Positions 39,114-51,769 of a stretch of 64,000 nt of DNA are shown here, piece after piece (positions within the stretch are counted from its first letter, which is position 1; every line of letters begins with the position of its first letter). Origin of the DNA: Eutreptiella sp. 'Long Island Sound 2002' (Eukaryota; Euglenozoa; Euglenophyceae; Eutreptiales; Eutreptiaceae). The stretch lies in NCBI GenBank assembly GCA_964036045.1, contig OZ038378.1:141824765-141888764 (forward strand), written 5' to 3'. A model generated the notes under the pieces. That model was not told where the DNA came from and did not search any database. It saw only the letters and a program-made list of their open reading frames with translations. A program made the translations under genes and the position numbers.

Positions 39114-41362
39114 GCAAAAATCAGGCGCAAACAAAAGCCAGTGTGAGTGGGAGTGTAACGTACACTGCATGGTCCCAGGGGCGCCCTGAGCTGCCCAGTA
39201 CCAACTTGTTGTCGCTACACTCGCACCCTTCTTTGCACAGAAACGCCAACGGCATTGTGTCCCCTGTTTTGTTGTCGTGTTGGGCTGAGGATCTTGCGTG
39301 TCTCTCCAACTTCGTCCTACAATCCCGGGAACCAAGCACCAGTCGACGTGCAAGGAAGTTATACACTGTTGTGTTTACTATCACTCTGTTAAACACAACA
39401 AACATGTCATTGTGGAAGAACTCAAATCTCAGAATTTCCATTCCATTGCGTTTGTTGCTCTCTTCTCTAATTGTGTTCTTTCTGAGTGTCTATTTTTTTT
39501 TCGCTTATGGAATCAATGTCCACTTGTTGAGTGCTCGTGGCTTTGGGTTGCTTTAAACAACATCCTTATGTGAGAGTCTAACTTGTAATCGCCAAGGTTC
39601 TCAATCACAAAAGAAACAACTACAATGCCCGTGACCCGACTAAGCTATGCTTTACAAGGATTTACATGGCACATCTAGGGAACCAAAGGGTCCCAAAAAT
39701 CTGGTACGGTGACTTCTTGTCAACCCACAACCCAATCCACATACTAGACCGGACATATGGACCTCCCCCCTCGAAGTACTTTGCACCGGGTGCGCCAAAG
39801 GACATACTTGTGGTCCTACATCCCATGACAAATGACAAATCCATGTTACATGCATCCACATATATGCAACAACACCTGCACCTTTCACAAGAGTGACAAA
39901 AATGCCTCAAACCGACATCTCGATTGGTCGACATTTGCCGAGTTCGTGGCAAAGTTTCACACTTGGGAACTTTCAGTCTTGTGCTTGCTTTGTTGCTGGC
40001 ACAAGTGCCTCCACGTAGACAAATTTCGAAAATCCAAATTACCTCATCACATACGAGCGCAAATGACTTCACCTTGCCACCATCGATGCGCGTCGTGACG
40101 AGTAAGACCCGAAGCCTACGATGGGGACATCAAAACAAAATGTCACACATAGAGCGAATCCAAGATTCTACTCCCTGAGGGAATAGCCACGAAGTGAGTG
40201 ACTTGAGATTGTCAACTTTTCACCTTCTACAGTTGCCAGGATCGTTGTGTGCCAAGCAATATTCTAACCGCATGAATGGCTTCGCTGACCGTCGAGGAGC
40301 AAATTTGACCAAGCGATGTTTTTTTGTGATCCTCTTCTTAGGGAATCTCCCCTGGATGTACTTCTTTGCTTGGAGTTAGTGAAGGGATGGAGCGGACGAT
40401 GAAGTTCCAAATTAGGAACGTCAGACGAAACGCGAAGCATGGGACTGAGCTAGAATACATGATGTGAGGATGGAGCACTTGGGGACCATGCATTTTCTAC
40501 ACCTATTACTGAGTCGGTTGCATTACAACTTCGTTAGCACAATAGGGTGACCGTTGCATGACGCGAAGCGAAGCGAAGCGTGAAGGGGATATTTACTAGA
40601 ATCTGGTCCACAACCACCACAAGAATGTGAATGATTTGTGTTCTTATCAAGTTCAATTCTGGAGAGGCTATGAGTCAGTGTAAGCTGTGGAAGATTGGAT
40701 CAAAACCGTCAAACTTGAAGACGACATATTTCCATTCAATGGCAGTGAAATGCTAATTAATGGCCAAGCCTATGCGTGGCGTATATTTGTAATAGGTGGC
40801 CACATGTGTCTCCATCCATTGCAGGTGCTAATGGCCCCACCTCCCTGTCCGAAGGCAAGCGAGCACCAGTTGATCCACTTTCCATTGCTTCTCCCCCTAT
40901 TGCACGCCGTCGTGAACGTAAACCACATCCCCTACCACAAGACTGTGGCCCGGGCTTTCCTTTTTTTTCAAAGCTAGGATTGCCTTGAGTGCGTCACCCT
41001 AGCTGTTTTTTCAAGGTGGAGCGCAAGGCCACTTTTCTAGTTTTGCAAACATCTGATGCTCAGGCTCCCAAGTCTCATCCCACGGAACACTGAATTTAAA
41101 ACTTATTGTGGTGGTTACATCCTTGTTCTTTTGTCTGCCATCACTGATACCATGCAATGTTTCCTCCATGTGTGCACAACACCAGCAAGCAGCAATAAGC
41201 AACAAGCAACAACACAGTAGCAGCAAAAAGCAGCACAGCAGCAGCAAATAACGACAACATGCCCGACGGTGCTTCAAGCTATGGTTTGAGCCTAGAGGTG
41301 AAGGTCCTTCCCCTAGCGGGTGACCGCTTGTCCTTACACTGCATTGTCTAGACAATCACCCA
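39114..41362. other. Intergenic sequence without supported genes
   Basis: AT-richer non-coding DNA with short open frames only. A small GAAGC tandem run occurs near 40563-40580. No GIY-YIG endonuclease remnant of the preceding Penelope-like ORF was recognised here. Confidence 0.5.
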
Positions 41363-41512
41363 GGGTTGTGCATACAAGGACGGGTGACCTCCCCGCGTCC
41401 CTCCGCCCCCCCCTCCCCCCGTCCCCCCCGCGTCCAAGGCACCAAGTTTGGGCGATTTTGGCATAATCAAAGGAAACACACACCAAACAACCTTTTGTAC
41501 CAACCGCCGTTG

Positions 41513-41667
41513 TTGTGTTGTGTGTTGTGTGTTGTGTGTTGTGTTGTGTTGTGTTGTGTTGTGTTGTGTTGTGCTGTGTTGTGTTGTGTTGTGTTGTGTT
41601 GTGCTGTGTCATGTTGTGTTGTGTTGTGTTGTGTTGTGTCATGTTGTGTTGTGTTGTGGTGTGTTTT
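41513..41667. repeat. (TTGTG)n microsatellite
   Basis: About 155 bp of GTTGTGTTGT-type pentanucleotide repeats with a few variant units (TTGTGC, TTGTGTCA). A short related run lies at 41761-41800. It opens spurious reading frames on both strands, such as a His-Asn-Thr-Thr-Gln repeat on the minus strand. Confidence 0.95.
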
Positions 41668-42166
41668 TTTTGAGGCATGGCGGTCCCCCGCCCAAAGCAT
41701 TGCATCAAAGCGGCCTAACCATGGGCAAAATGAGCGTTCATGGTGAGCCGAAGTTCTCCGTTGTGGTGTGTTGTGTTTTGTTGTGTTGCGTTGTGTTTCC
41801 TAACAAGCTTTCTATTGCAACAACGAGCCATCGGTGGCAACACGGAATCGTGGGCCACCTCCTGTACCGGGAAGGAAATTCTGCGCGGTGATGACTGATT
41901 GACTCACGATTGATTCATTTGCTCTCATGTTGTTTGGCTATTGTGCTTTCTCCTTAGCATGCTCGCTCATTGGGGACCCTGCTTGTAGCCCCCCCCCAAG
42001 AAGCATTTGGAGGGGGGGCGAATTTTCAGGGGGTTCAATGCCCTCCCCGCATCCCCCCCGAGTCCCATCCCCGCGTCCCCCCCGCGTCCAGGTCACCCCC
42101 TACGATCGTCCTCTCTGCTATTCCTGGTTGGTTTTTCAAGCTCGCCTCACTATCAGCTGCTCTTGA

Positions 42167-43270
42167 ATGTCCTGTCATATCGCATTGACTGTGCCTTTAA
42201 TTTGGACACTTTCCTCGTATGTGACAGTAACCTGCGGTCAAATATGCGACCATGAGCGTTACGGATCGCCCCAGGAAGTACCTTTTCTGAGTGCTCCCCG
42301 TCTTACTTCAGTCCCTGAGCACCCGGACAATTATTTAAGTACGGGGTTGTACTTAGTAAACCCTTTGGCACCAGAGACCATTTACCCTCACGGAGATTTG
42401 CGCATCCAAGCGTTTGCAACAAGCCATCGCCTCTACATCAACATGCAGATACCAGGACCATACCATTGCAGCGCGCAGGAGTTTGAGGCTTGCCCAGCGG
42501 TAGCAATGATGTTCCAGGTGGGGGACAACGCCACATTTTGGGACATGGGTGGTTGTCCACCCGCAAAGGAATGTGACCCTGCTGCGTGTGAAGGCCATGA
42601 ACTAGACGTCGTGCAGTTCAGAATTGGTGGCACCATTCCCGGGCGCCTGTATCGTCCCCAGGACGTTGTTGGCAGCAATACCACCCAAACCCACGCCGTC
42701 TGGGACATGCATGCCACCAGCACCTTTTGCATCCGCACCGACACCGCTGCCCCTGCCTCGGGGGATTGGATGGCCTCGTGGAGACACTCAAGCCTGCCTT
42801 CCCAGTTTCCTCATTTTGTGGAGGCTGGTGACCCGTTTGGGTCTGCAAATGAGGCAGGAATGTACAGCTTTACGCTGCACCGGGCGCTGCTGACAGAGGG
42901 CAAGGCTCGTGAGGACGTTCAATTTCATGCACAACGTGTATACCTCTTTGGGGTTGCATACTGGTACCCTGCTGGGGGGCGGCCATGGAAGCCTTGGGTG
43001 CATCATGCCACTTGTGGTTGGCTGGCATTGCGCGTGCGGCCCCAGCACGTGGAATCAACTACCCTTACGTTGCCCCGACTGGCCTGGGCGTTGAGTGCAG
43101 CATTGCCTGTTGTATCCATCGTCACAAGTATTACCTTGTACCTGTTTATGAGGACATGGCTCCACCATATGAAACGGAGGGAAAGGTCTGGGTTGCTGGA
43201 CGAAGGCCAGGCCCATGACAGGGGTCGCGTTGCAGGATTGAAGTTGGGCATATCCTCCACTCCACACTGA
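42167..43270 (+). CDS. Predicted type I membrane protein with ethylbenzene-dehydrogenase/DOMON-like haem-binding ectodomain
   Basis: 367 codons, ATG to TGA, no intron needed. Residues 1-23 are a signal peptide (ending SYVTVTCG). The ectodomain (~40-295) has LRIQAFATSHRLYINMQ, VAMMFQVGDNATFWDMGGCP, a Cys cluster, ELDVVQFRIG, then FTLHRALLT...DVQFHAQRVYLFGVAYW and a late His-containing HHATCGWLALRV. This order resembles the haem-binding gamma-subunit fold of ethylbenzene dehydrogenase/DMSO reductase relatives (EB_dh, DOMON-like). A hydrophobic span ~306-330 precedes a basic tail (HHMKRRER). If correct, it would bind b-type haem outside the membrane. No cytochrome b561 part is fused. The fold is inferred from pattern only. 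Confidence 0.6.
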   Translation: MSCHIALTVPLIWTLSSYVTVTCGQICDHERYGSPQEVPFLSAPRLTSVPEHPDNYLSTGLYLVNPLAPETIYPHGDLRIQAFATSHRLYINMQIPGPYHCSAQEFEACPAVAMMFQVGDNATFWDMGGCPPAKECDPAACEGHELDVVQFRIGGTIPGRLYRPQDVVGSNTTQTHAVWDMHATSTFCIRTDTAAPASGDWMASWRHSSLPSQFPHFVEAGDPFGSANEAGMYSFTLHRALLTEGKAREDVQFHAQRVYLFGVAYWYPAGGRPWKPWVHHATCGWLALRVRPQHVESTTLTLPRLAWALSAALPVVSIVTSITLYLFMRTWLHHMKRRERSGLLDEGQAHDRGRVAGLKLGISSTPH

Positions 43271-45005
43271 CAGTGTGGCTCCTGCTGATCTACCGACATA
43301 AGAATTGGGTGAATCGTACTGAGTGATGCATCAGATGTTGGTTACCAAGAGTTGTTGAGGGTTGTTTAGGGTGGTTGGCCGCACTTCCCTTCCCTGCTTG
43401 AGTGCTTTTCGTCATCAGCCAACAAAAACATCCGATTTCGCTCCCCACCCCAACTCTCCCCCAGAGCTGGCCTCCACCAAGAGGGAGATGACACAAAACA
43501 CATGGCACTGCACAATGGTGGTACTCCGCGCTAACCGACCAGCCTTCATGGAAACCCCGTCCCCACACCCCTAGAACTGACCACAGCAAGCAAGCAGCGC
43601 ACACCAAAGACACAGCACTGGGCACCTAACCGATCAGCCTTCATGCAACCCACCTCCCTTGAATGACAACAATTGACATTGAGCAGGTGATTTTTTTTAT
43701 GAAGAAATCCAGACGCAGTTCAGGGCGCATAGCATGCAGATTCAGGCAGGTGGCACATCTCACCCCCAATCCACCACCCCGGAATGTTTCTCATGGAGAG
43801 GCATATACGGGCACTCATGTAGGGAAGGGCTCAAGCTATGTAGATCTGCGCTGTTGACTCAGTGTCATGTCTTCATCGGAACTTCAACGGAAAAAAGGTG
43901 CTCAGTGCTTAAAACCCATCAGACAACAGCGACGCAAATCTGGGGAGCGAATTTTCCAGACAACAGGTTTTCCTGCCATTCCTTCCCCCCCATGAGACAA
44001 CCACCAGACGAAACCAACGCCATGCCCTTTCAGTCACCAAGTGGTGACTGTTTCATTTCTCAAGCAGTAGAACCAATTTTCTCTCTTGTTCAGGTTCGGT
44101 CAGGTCTCTCAAAACACGAATCTTTAAGTGCAGCAACAGGCCAACGCCCTGCCTCCATCTGCCCTGCATTCACGGCCCCGTTGTGCAGTGTTGAGGTCGG
44201 AAGAAGTTGGAGAGCCCGAGAGACAGCATGATACCCTGGGGGGGGGGGGATTACAGGGTAATTTAGAATTTCTGTGTCACGCGCGACATTTTTGCGCAAT
44301 TGGTTCGCGCCAGAATTTGTAGATTCGGATTTTCCTAGACATGGAAACCCCCCCCCCCCAGGTATTAGGGACGGGCCTGCTTGGGCTGAGGGCGGACCTG
44401 GGTTCTGTACGTTCCTTTTCATGCATTTTCCTGGAGTTAGGGACCCTCTCAATGAGTGCCAACGCTGCTGCTGATCAGGAAATGTGGCACAATCTCAAGG
44501 ATGGTGGCATTTGTCCCAGGCCGGGGTTTCCGAACACAGCTTTGCCCGGACACAAGCCCCTCGCCTTTTGTTAGACTTATGTCCGAGATGAACTGCCTTT
44601 TTATGAAAACGATCGACCGACCACTTTGAGGTTGCACAGCACATCCCCAAATCCTGCGCTATGTTGCTCCTCCCTCCCTCCCTCCTGCGTTTGCAGTAGA
44701 CCTTCACCTGTTCCAGGTGCAGTGTGGCATTGCAGCATTGCATTTCAAGTCCAACACTGTCTAGTGGCTCAGCCCTGGCTGCCTCAGCTTCATGGCCGCT
44801 TTGATGTGGTATTAGCTGCTCCATTTCCCAATATTCCGTTTGCAGGCCCTGTCGGACCCTCTCGTTGTGAGGTTGCAGAGGAGGGTTTAGGACACGCAAT
44901 TTGGTTTCCCCCTCGACAGCCAAGTGCTGACAACTGCATTTTCAAAGTTGTGAACGCTTGTCCAAGAGAGGCATATTAAACCCCATCACCGTAATCCTAC
45001 GGGGT
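43271..45005. other. Intergenic sequence without supported genes
   Basis: Short open frames on both strands but none with recognisable domains. Poly-G and poly-C runs occur at about 44239-44248 and 44348-44358. A frame on the minus strand (44495-44923) has mixed-residue composition and could be an exon, but nothing supports it further. Confidence 0.4.
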
Positions 45006-45149
45006 TCATTCGACAGCTAGGTGCTGCATTGGGCAGCGCCCATGAAATCCAGAAAACTGCGAGATGTGATGACATGCACTAGCTAGGGAGCTAGGGAGTC
45101 CTTCCCCATTGTGGCCTGCACAACAAGCCAGCCAAAAGACCGACCGCTG

Positions 45150-45648
45150 CATGGATGCCAGTAGAAGACAGTGGGTGGCATCCTCCGTACTTGCCCGATA
45201 TCTCGGAAAGCTGCGTAAGCACTCAGCTATAATGGCTAGCTTTCTGGTGACAGAGACAGCCCACCTGAGCCTTCTCCTTTCCTTTTCCGCCACTCTTGCG
45301 CTGAAGTTTGCGAGCAACACTTCGACAGTCCTGACCTGGAACTCAAACAGCCGGCACAACACTTCTCCCCACGAGCTGCATACTTTTGTGGAGGCACCGG
45401 TGTGTCTTCTTGGACTCATTCATTGCCCCAACGACTGTCGCTTCAATTTTTCTGAGCTGGGGGCTGATTTCTAGCCCCTGCAACTGCATCACCCTCTTGT
45501 GAAACTCCTTCTTGTTGTCAAGCCAGAGGTCGACGAGGTGCTTAGGTGCTACGACTTGTTTCAGCTTCAATGCCTGAGAGATGGCAAAACGGGGGAAGTA
45601 AGGAAGCAGAAGTGGCAGCATCGAGGACCAAAAGGGGGGGCAACACAA
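45150..45648 (-). pseudogene. Possible degraded coding sequence, unknown product
   Basis: Two overlapping minus-strand frames look coding. The first reads through LVDLWLDNKKEFHKRV and LEISPQLRKIEATVVGAMNE (to about 45360). The second continues in another frame with LFEFQVRTVEVLLANFSARV and RRLRWAVSVTRKLAIIAECL. Both are helix-prone with balanced charge, unlike neighbouring non-coding frames. A frameshift or a small intron near 45355 would join them. No family is recognised. Confidence 0.3.
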
Positions 45649-45734
45649 GGACCACAGAAAAACGAAAGCAGAAGAAAGAACCTAAGACTCCACAGATTTG
45701 GGAAGGCACCTCCCAAATTTGCGCCCACGCCATG

Positions 45735-46720
45735 GGGATGAACAGCGTAGCCGTCCACGAGGTTGTGCATACGGTCCACATGACGCTCGACATGGCGCAC
45801 CTTCGTGGGCAGGTGGTGGATGTGCTCATCACCGACCTGGCCAAATACTTCTACATCATAGCCCGGGTTGTCCACCCGGTGGGCAGCCACATAGGCCTGG
45901 GCACCAAGGACCACCTCTTCACCTACACGGAGGGGTACAAGTAGACAATGCTGATGGGCCCCTATAGAGTCGGATGCTGGAGCAGCTGCTGGGCATCCCC
46001 TAGGGCACAATACAGGGTGTGCATGTGGGGGCCACGGCGGCTATCCCCTTCATCAAATACATGGGCATGACCTATGGGGCGCACATGCCCCCCCCCCCAA
46101 TGGCCCATCCTATGATGATGTGGGTGGATGACACCATCACATTCTTCGCCTTGTGAGAGGACCAACCCATACAAGGGGTCCTCATGGACCAACGCACCTA
46201 TTGCCAAGGGGTGCCGCGGCTCTCAATCCGGATAAGAAAGTCCAGTACGGCTCCACTAGGGACCTGCAGCCCCTACGATCCACGGCCCCGGCAGTTGATG
46301 CACACGTGGGGTGCACTTGGGTCACTGAAACCCGGGAGGCCAAGGAAAGGGCCTTACAACACTCGAAAGAGCTCCCGCTGGCCGTGGTCCTGCGGGACAT
46401 GGGCACCGATATCTACCTCCAAGGGAGGCCCACGACCCCGCGCAACATGTGGGCCATCAAGGTGGAGATATAAGGCCAATCGAAACCCAAGTGCATGGCC
46501 CCCAATGCGGTGATGATGGTCTTGGAGGCGCGTCAATGGCTTGCTGGACTATTGCGCACACCCATAGTGCGCAGCTAGAAACATATCACATGCATCTCCC
46601 GCCACACCTACACGGAGTCGCCGTAGGACCCGTGTATATGTGTACCCTGGGGTTGCACGGGGTGCACAATCAAAGATTGGTTCCACCGACGCCGCGGAGC
46701 CCTGCAGACGCTGCTTAAGG
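45735..46720 (+). pseudogene. Decayed LINE-like reverse transcriptase
   Basis: RT motifs appear in order but in different frames. Motif A: VLITDLAKYFYII (about 45815-45855). Motif B: LLGIP-stop-GTIQGVH (about 45985-46025), where TAG 46001-46003 occupies the usual Gln of G-x-P-Q-G. Motif C: MWVDDTITFFA (46118-46150). Downstream reading continues with AVDAHVGCTWVTETREAKER and LRDMGTDIYLQGR in a third frame. Several stops and at least two frameshifts show it is dead. No endonuclease or ends were identified. Confidence 0.6.
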
Positions 46721-47524
46721 CACCAACTGCCCGCTAGTAACTAGCGCCCAATGACTAGGCGCCAGGCCGTTATGCCCCATGCAAGTCCACGGTAGTCATG
46801 GGAGGCTAGGAGGCAAAAAACCGGTCGTGGAAAGGGGCTCCAAGGGCCACCAGCTTATTTCCTCAATACAAAGGCCTAAAATCTTGCCACCAGTGATTTC
46901 AAGGGGGGCTGGCAGTGCGTGTTCACAAGGCACACACACACACACACACCCCGTTCTGGTTGCCAGATATGCCGGAATGTGCCAAAACAATATGCCGGAA
47001 CATTGCGATTCTGTGAGGCTCGATGTTCTTCAGTGAAAACACTTACCTTTGGTATTTTACTCTTGTTGCATGGGGGCCTTTTACTTGGGGAGGGGGGGGG
47101 GTTGTGGAGATTTGAAATATTCAAGAAAAATATGGAAAAAAGAGAGCCGGCCTTTGGAGCCCCTGCAGGAGGGGGGTAGGAAAAGGGGCACCAAGGGCCC
47201 CCACTCCCCCAACTAAATTTTCCGGGAGCCCTAGATACCTTCCAAAACATGCTTTTTTTTTAACTCACCACCCTCAAAATAGGGGGGAGGGTAACCCCCC
47301 CCCCCGTGCCCAGAGCCAAGAGTGGGAGAGGGATGAGCGGACCCAAACTAGCCTAGGAAACATTCGATAGCCTGCTGGTGAATTGAGGGCAACATTCAGT
47401 AGTGGATTGGAAGTGATGCAGTGCCGCAGAAAATTGATGAGCAGTGCCTGGTCGCATGTGACACGGGGGAGTTCGGTAGCTAAGTATTCGTTGCTTCATG
47501 GCCCAAAGCCCACCCGGTAGTGTG
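46721..47524. other. Intergenic sequence with homopolymer and CA runs
   Basis: No supported gene. It has a (CA)n run at about 46928-46950, a G run near 47090-47100 and a C run near 47295-47305. The sequence then leads into the first copy of the arm-sharing repeat. Confidence 0.5.
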
Positions 47525-49265
47525 TGTGGTGGGGGGGTTGGAAATACTATTGCCATATTACGACACCGCTCTCCCCTTAAATCTAGCTAGCAAGCTAGCA
47601 AGCAAGCAAAAAGCACGTCATCATTCCGTTTCGGCCATCACTCCGTCCGAACGCTTTGGGTCCTTTGCTGATCTAGCATCCTAGAGCCTAGGTGGTGCCC
47701 TTGCCAAATCCAAGTTTTGAGCCAAAAAGTGAACCATGGCGACTTAGGGCGGGGGGCACCAAGTCGGGAGGTGCCCTCCCAAATCCGCGCCATTTTGAGC
47801 CAAAAACAGCCTTTTTTCTGGCTGAAAACGGCCCTAGAACCCATTCAAAACGGCCAAACTAATGGAAATGGTTGCTACACTCCACATTCAACTTGATTTC
47901 CCCGTGACAAAGAGCCTCTTGTTGCCTTCTAACTCCACGGTATGTCCGATTAGCGGCCCAAAAATGGCAAAAAATTGGCCTGGAATGTGCGCAATTTGTG
48001 TCATCCACAACACCAAAAAGGGGCTGTATCTTGGGCTACGGGGCTCAAATGAGGCCTCCGAGGGCACCTAGTCCACCTGCAACCCCCACTTTTTGTGGTT
48101 TCCAAGCCTTAGAATTGCCCAACGAGATCCCTAGACCCTCGTACCAGTGGACACTTGGGGGCGCACTTAGCGCAGTGCGCGCGCAGTGCAGGCGCACTGC
48201 AACTATTTGGGCCTGTGGCCGTACTAGAGACCCATACTTTGTGGTACTAGGGGGGCATCATTGTTGTTTGAGGGTAGGTTTTGATACTTCTTCCACATTG
48301 GGGACATGGCATTTTTGGATTTTCACCTAGTTTCACCCATTTCCATCCTTTTTCACACTTTTTTGCTCATTCCTGCCACATCCACTCTTACCTAGGTTGA
48401 TGTCTCCCCACAGATGTATCCATGTTGTTTCCCCCCCATCATGGTGAACCCGAGCATGCACGGCTGATGTTGGACCTCAGTATCATGATCAAGGCCGAGG
48501 GACAATCCAGCATCCTCTCCAAGTGCTGTATCACGTCCAAGTACTATAATTGAAGGTGACCTCACGTGCTTGATCAATGCCAAGGATCCTTCGTGCTAGC
48601 CAAGACGTACCATGCCGTCATCCCGAAACGGTCGGCAGCGGGGCTATGCTAGACGGCCATACCCAGCACCCCCGGGTCCATCCTCCCACCCCCATTCGTG
48701 GAAGATGGACCACCTCCCGCCCCCACTGAAGGAGGTCTCCCGGGATCTACACTGGGACATGCTCCTGAGGCAGGGGTGACAGAAGAGCGTTTGGAAGGGG
48801 TGTGCTTGGGGACTCTGCAGGGGGTACCTAGTCTAAAAAGTAGCACGCAGTGTGCACGCAGTGCAAGGGCTCCCCCCTTGGTGGAGCTAGAGGGCAGTGG
48901 CTCAAACTGGCCGGGGCCCAACATGGGTCCGCTAGGGTCCCCGGGGAGAAAATATTCGATTTTCACAACATTTTTCCAAGAGCACTTGGGATGCTCAAAC
49001 AATTGTTTCTAGCGATTTGAGCACATGTTGGCCCCGTTTGCCCCCCCCCCCCCAAAAAAAATCCCAAAATGCCTTGAAAATGGGCCGCTCTGGGACCAAA
49101 AATGGGTCAAAAACGCGTTTTTCCAATTTGATCTTGGAGCATTTTGGGTCCACAAACAAATGAAAAGTGTCCATTTTGAGCCAATTTTGAGCCATTTCCG
49201 CCTCTCTAGTGTCCCAAAAAGCCTTGAAAATGAGCCATTGTGGGACCAAAAGCGTCTTGTAGAAT
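47525..49265. repeat. Arm-sharing repeat, copy R1
   Basis: About 1.74 kb. The left arm (47525-48147) and right arm (about 48835-49265) match the arms of R2 (49694-51430) in order and orientation at clearly recognisable identity. The left arm includes CTCTCCCCTTAAATCTAGCT and TGCCAAATCCAAGTT; the right arm includes AAAATGCCTTGAAAAT. Arm/core junctions carry GCGCAGTGCGC-type clusters (48165-48205, 48835-48870). The ~500-700-bp cores differ. No coding capacity is seen. It may be a non-autonomous transposon or a duplicated non-coding unit. Confidence 0.65.
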
Positions 49266-49693
49266 AGGAGCATTTGGGCACACGAAGGTGTGGGCCAGGC
49301 TAAAAAAAGGGTTTGTCATCACCATAATAGGGTCTTAACCAAATAACTCAAAGTAGCAAAATATGCAAGGTTTGGCCAAAAAATGGTAAGGTAGGTAGTG
49401 TTGGGCCTTCCCTTCCCCCTAGCAGAGCAAAAGGGTTGAGAATGGAAGCAAAGAGAGGTATTAATGTCATTGGGTTGGGGTTTTTTTGGGTTTTGTGAGG
49501 TGAAGCGAGCTATTGTTAGGATTTTGAGGCTATTTTGAGGGCTGATATCACTCGGTAAGTACACCGTAGTTTTAGCCATTTTTTGCCCTTGCACAGCCCA
49601 GCTAGTGTCTTGTTGGGCTCCGAAACCTGTTTTTTTTTAATTTCTCGACCCAAAAAAATAAGGGGGGGGGTCCTTGACCCCCGACCAAACCCC
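49266..49693. other. Spacer between R1 and R2
   Basis: No gene is seen. Contains T and G homopolymer runs near 49630-49670. Confidence 0.5.
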
Positions 49694-51430
49694 AGGTGGT
49701 GGTGGGAGGTTTACACGTCATGCCATATATTACTACACCCCTCTCCCCTTAAATCTAGCTAACAAGCAAGCAAGCAAGCAACAAGCAAGCAACAAGCAAG
49801 CACTTCTCCTTTCCGTTTTGGCTATTGCTTCGCCTCATCGCTACGGGCTCTACTCTACTCTAGCCACCCTACAGCCGAGGTGGTGGCCTTGCCAAATCCA
49901 AGTTCTGAGCCAAAAACCCACCGGCCCCGGGGCGGGGGTGGCAAGTTGGGAGGGGCCCTCCCAACACTACGCATTTTTGTGCCCCAAAACAGACTTTCGG
50001 GGCTTAAAACGGCCCCAAACCCTAGTCAAAACAGACAAACAAAGGGAAACGGTGGCTACATTCCATGTGCGCCTTGATTGCCCAGTGACAAAGAGCCCTT
50101 TCTTGCCCTCTAACTCCACGATATGTCCGAGAAATGGCCCAAAAATGGCCAAAAATGGCCCAGAATGTGCGCAGTTTGCGTCAAACAACCCCAAAACCAA
50201 GAACGGGCCGTATCTTGGGCTACGTGGCTCAAATCTGAATTCGGATGGCACCTAGTCCACCCGCAACCCCCCACTTTTTGTGGTTTCCAAACCTCAGAAT
50301 CGCCCAACGAGACGCCTAGACCCCCGTGCCATGGTCACTTGGCCAGACATGTGGTTACAGCCGTGCACAAGGGTGGGGCTTTGCCGTGCGCAACCGTACA
50401 TCCTCTTCAAATGTACCCGTGCGCAACCGTGCGCTGTCTTGTACTCCAGCCGTGCGCAACTGTGCGACCAATTTTTGACCGCAAATTTTGACTGGAAAGC
50501 ACGGCAGGGGGGGGGGGGCGCCGGCACCGGACCCTTTACGCCGACCCTCCCCCCCCCTCTCCCTGCTGGTTTTTGGCTGGGAAGTGCCAGGCCATGGGCG
50601 CCAAAGGCGCCTGAACGAAATTTTGCTTGAACTAGTAGAGCGTGAAAAAATGGGTTTTCAGCCCATATGTCTATACTCAAAATACTCAGTTTTTTCAGGA
50701 GACCCCAATAATGGATGAAGACCAATATCGACCAAATATCAATACCACCCCTGTACAGAGGACCATCAGAGATGGCCCATACCCTGGTGGGTAAAGCACT
50801 GCCTCTGCAACAGTGCAGGCAATTTGCAGAAATCTGGCTGGATCGGTAAGGCCATGGAACAATTTTTCTCTTGTTTATTTTTGTTTTCTTTGTGCTTTGA
50901 TTGTGTCCCCTTTGTTGAGGATCCCCGAGAATGCAGCGGTGACGTAGCATTTCCGCCCACTTGTGGGCCCGGTTGAAGTGCTGCTCAACCGTGCGCAAGC
51001 GTGCGCCACCTTCCGATCTCGCCGTGCGCAACTGTGCATATCCGGAGAAATTAGCCATGCGCAACCGTACACGCACGGCTGTAACCACATGTCTGCACTT
51101 GGCGGAGCCATAGGGCAGCCCGGGCCGCGCACGGTGGGGGCCATCGGTGGGTCCACCAGGGTCCCTGGGGCGAAAAATTGTTTTTCCAAAAGTAATCCTG
51201 GACCATTTGGGATGCTCAATCAGGTGTTTTTAGCCCGTTTTGAGCCTGTGGTGATGCGTTTTGGCCCATGGAAAATCCCAAAATGCCTTGAAAATTTGCC
51301 GTTTTGGGACCAAAAATGGGTCAAAAATGGGTCAAAATTTTTTTTTTACAAAAATGATCGTGAACTGTTTGGGGTGCACAAACAAGTGTTTTTAGCCCAT
51401 TTTGAACCCGTTTAGCCCCTTCCGCCACAG
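49694..51430. repeat. Arm-sharing repeat, copy R2
   Basis: Second copy of the repeat described at 47525-49265 (left arm 49694-50341, right arm about 51045-51430). Here the arm/core junctions carry several copies of CCGTGCGCAACCGT (50370-50475 and 50985-51080). The core is unrelated by eye to that of R1. It includes an AAGCAAGC run at 49760-49800. Confidence 0.65.
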
Positions 51431-51515
51431 GTATGCACCAAGTGGCACACTTCGCACGTACCTTAGAGCCATATTGTGGAGGCACCTAGAGTTGGGGAGA
51501 GGGGTGTAGATTAGA

Positions 51516-51544
51516 GGATCTCTCTCTCTCTCTCTCTCTCTCTC
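51516..51544. repeat. (CT)n microsatellite
   Basis: Uninterrupted TCTCTC run of about 29 bp. Confidence 0.95.
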
Positions 51545-51769
51545 GGGATCATTCAGAGTGTGCCAACACGGTGGGTTTTGGCACTTTTCCTGGGTTTGAT
51601 GAACTTTTGGTCCAATGTGCCCAAATTTTGTCCCGTTGGGGGGGTAATGTGTATACTTTTTGAAATCTGTGACAAAAAAGAGGCCGTTTCGGAAATGTAT
51701 GGGTTGGGGGGGGGGGGTAGATGATCACATTTTTGAGCAAATGGGGCTGCAAAGTGGGCGATGCGCAAG

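Noticed and set aside
41334-41708. His/Asn/Thr/Gln and Cys/Val repeat proteins
   Set aside because: Created by the TTGTG microsatellite in each frame.
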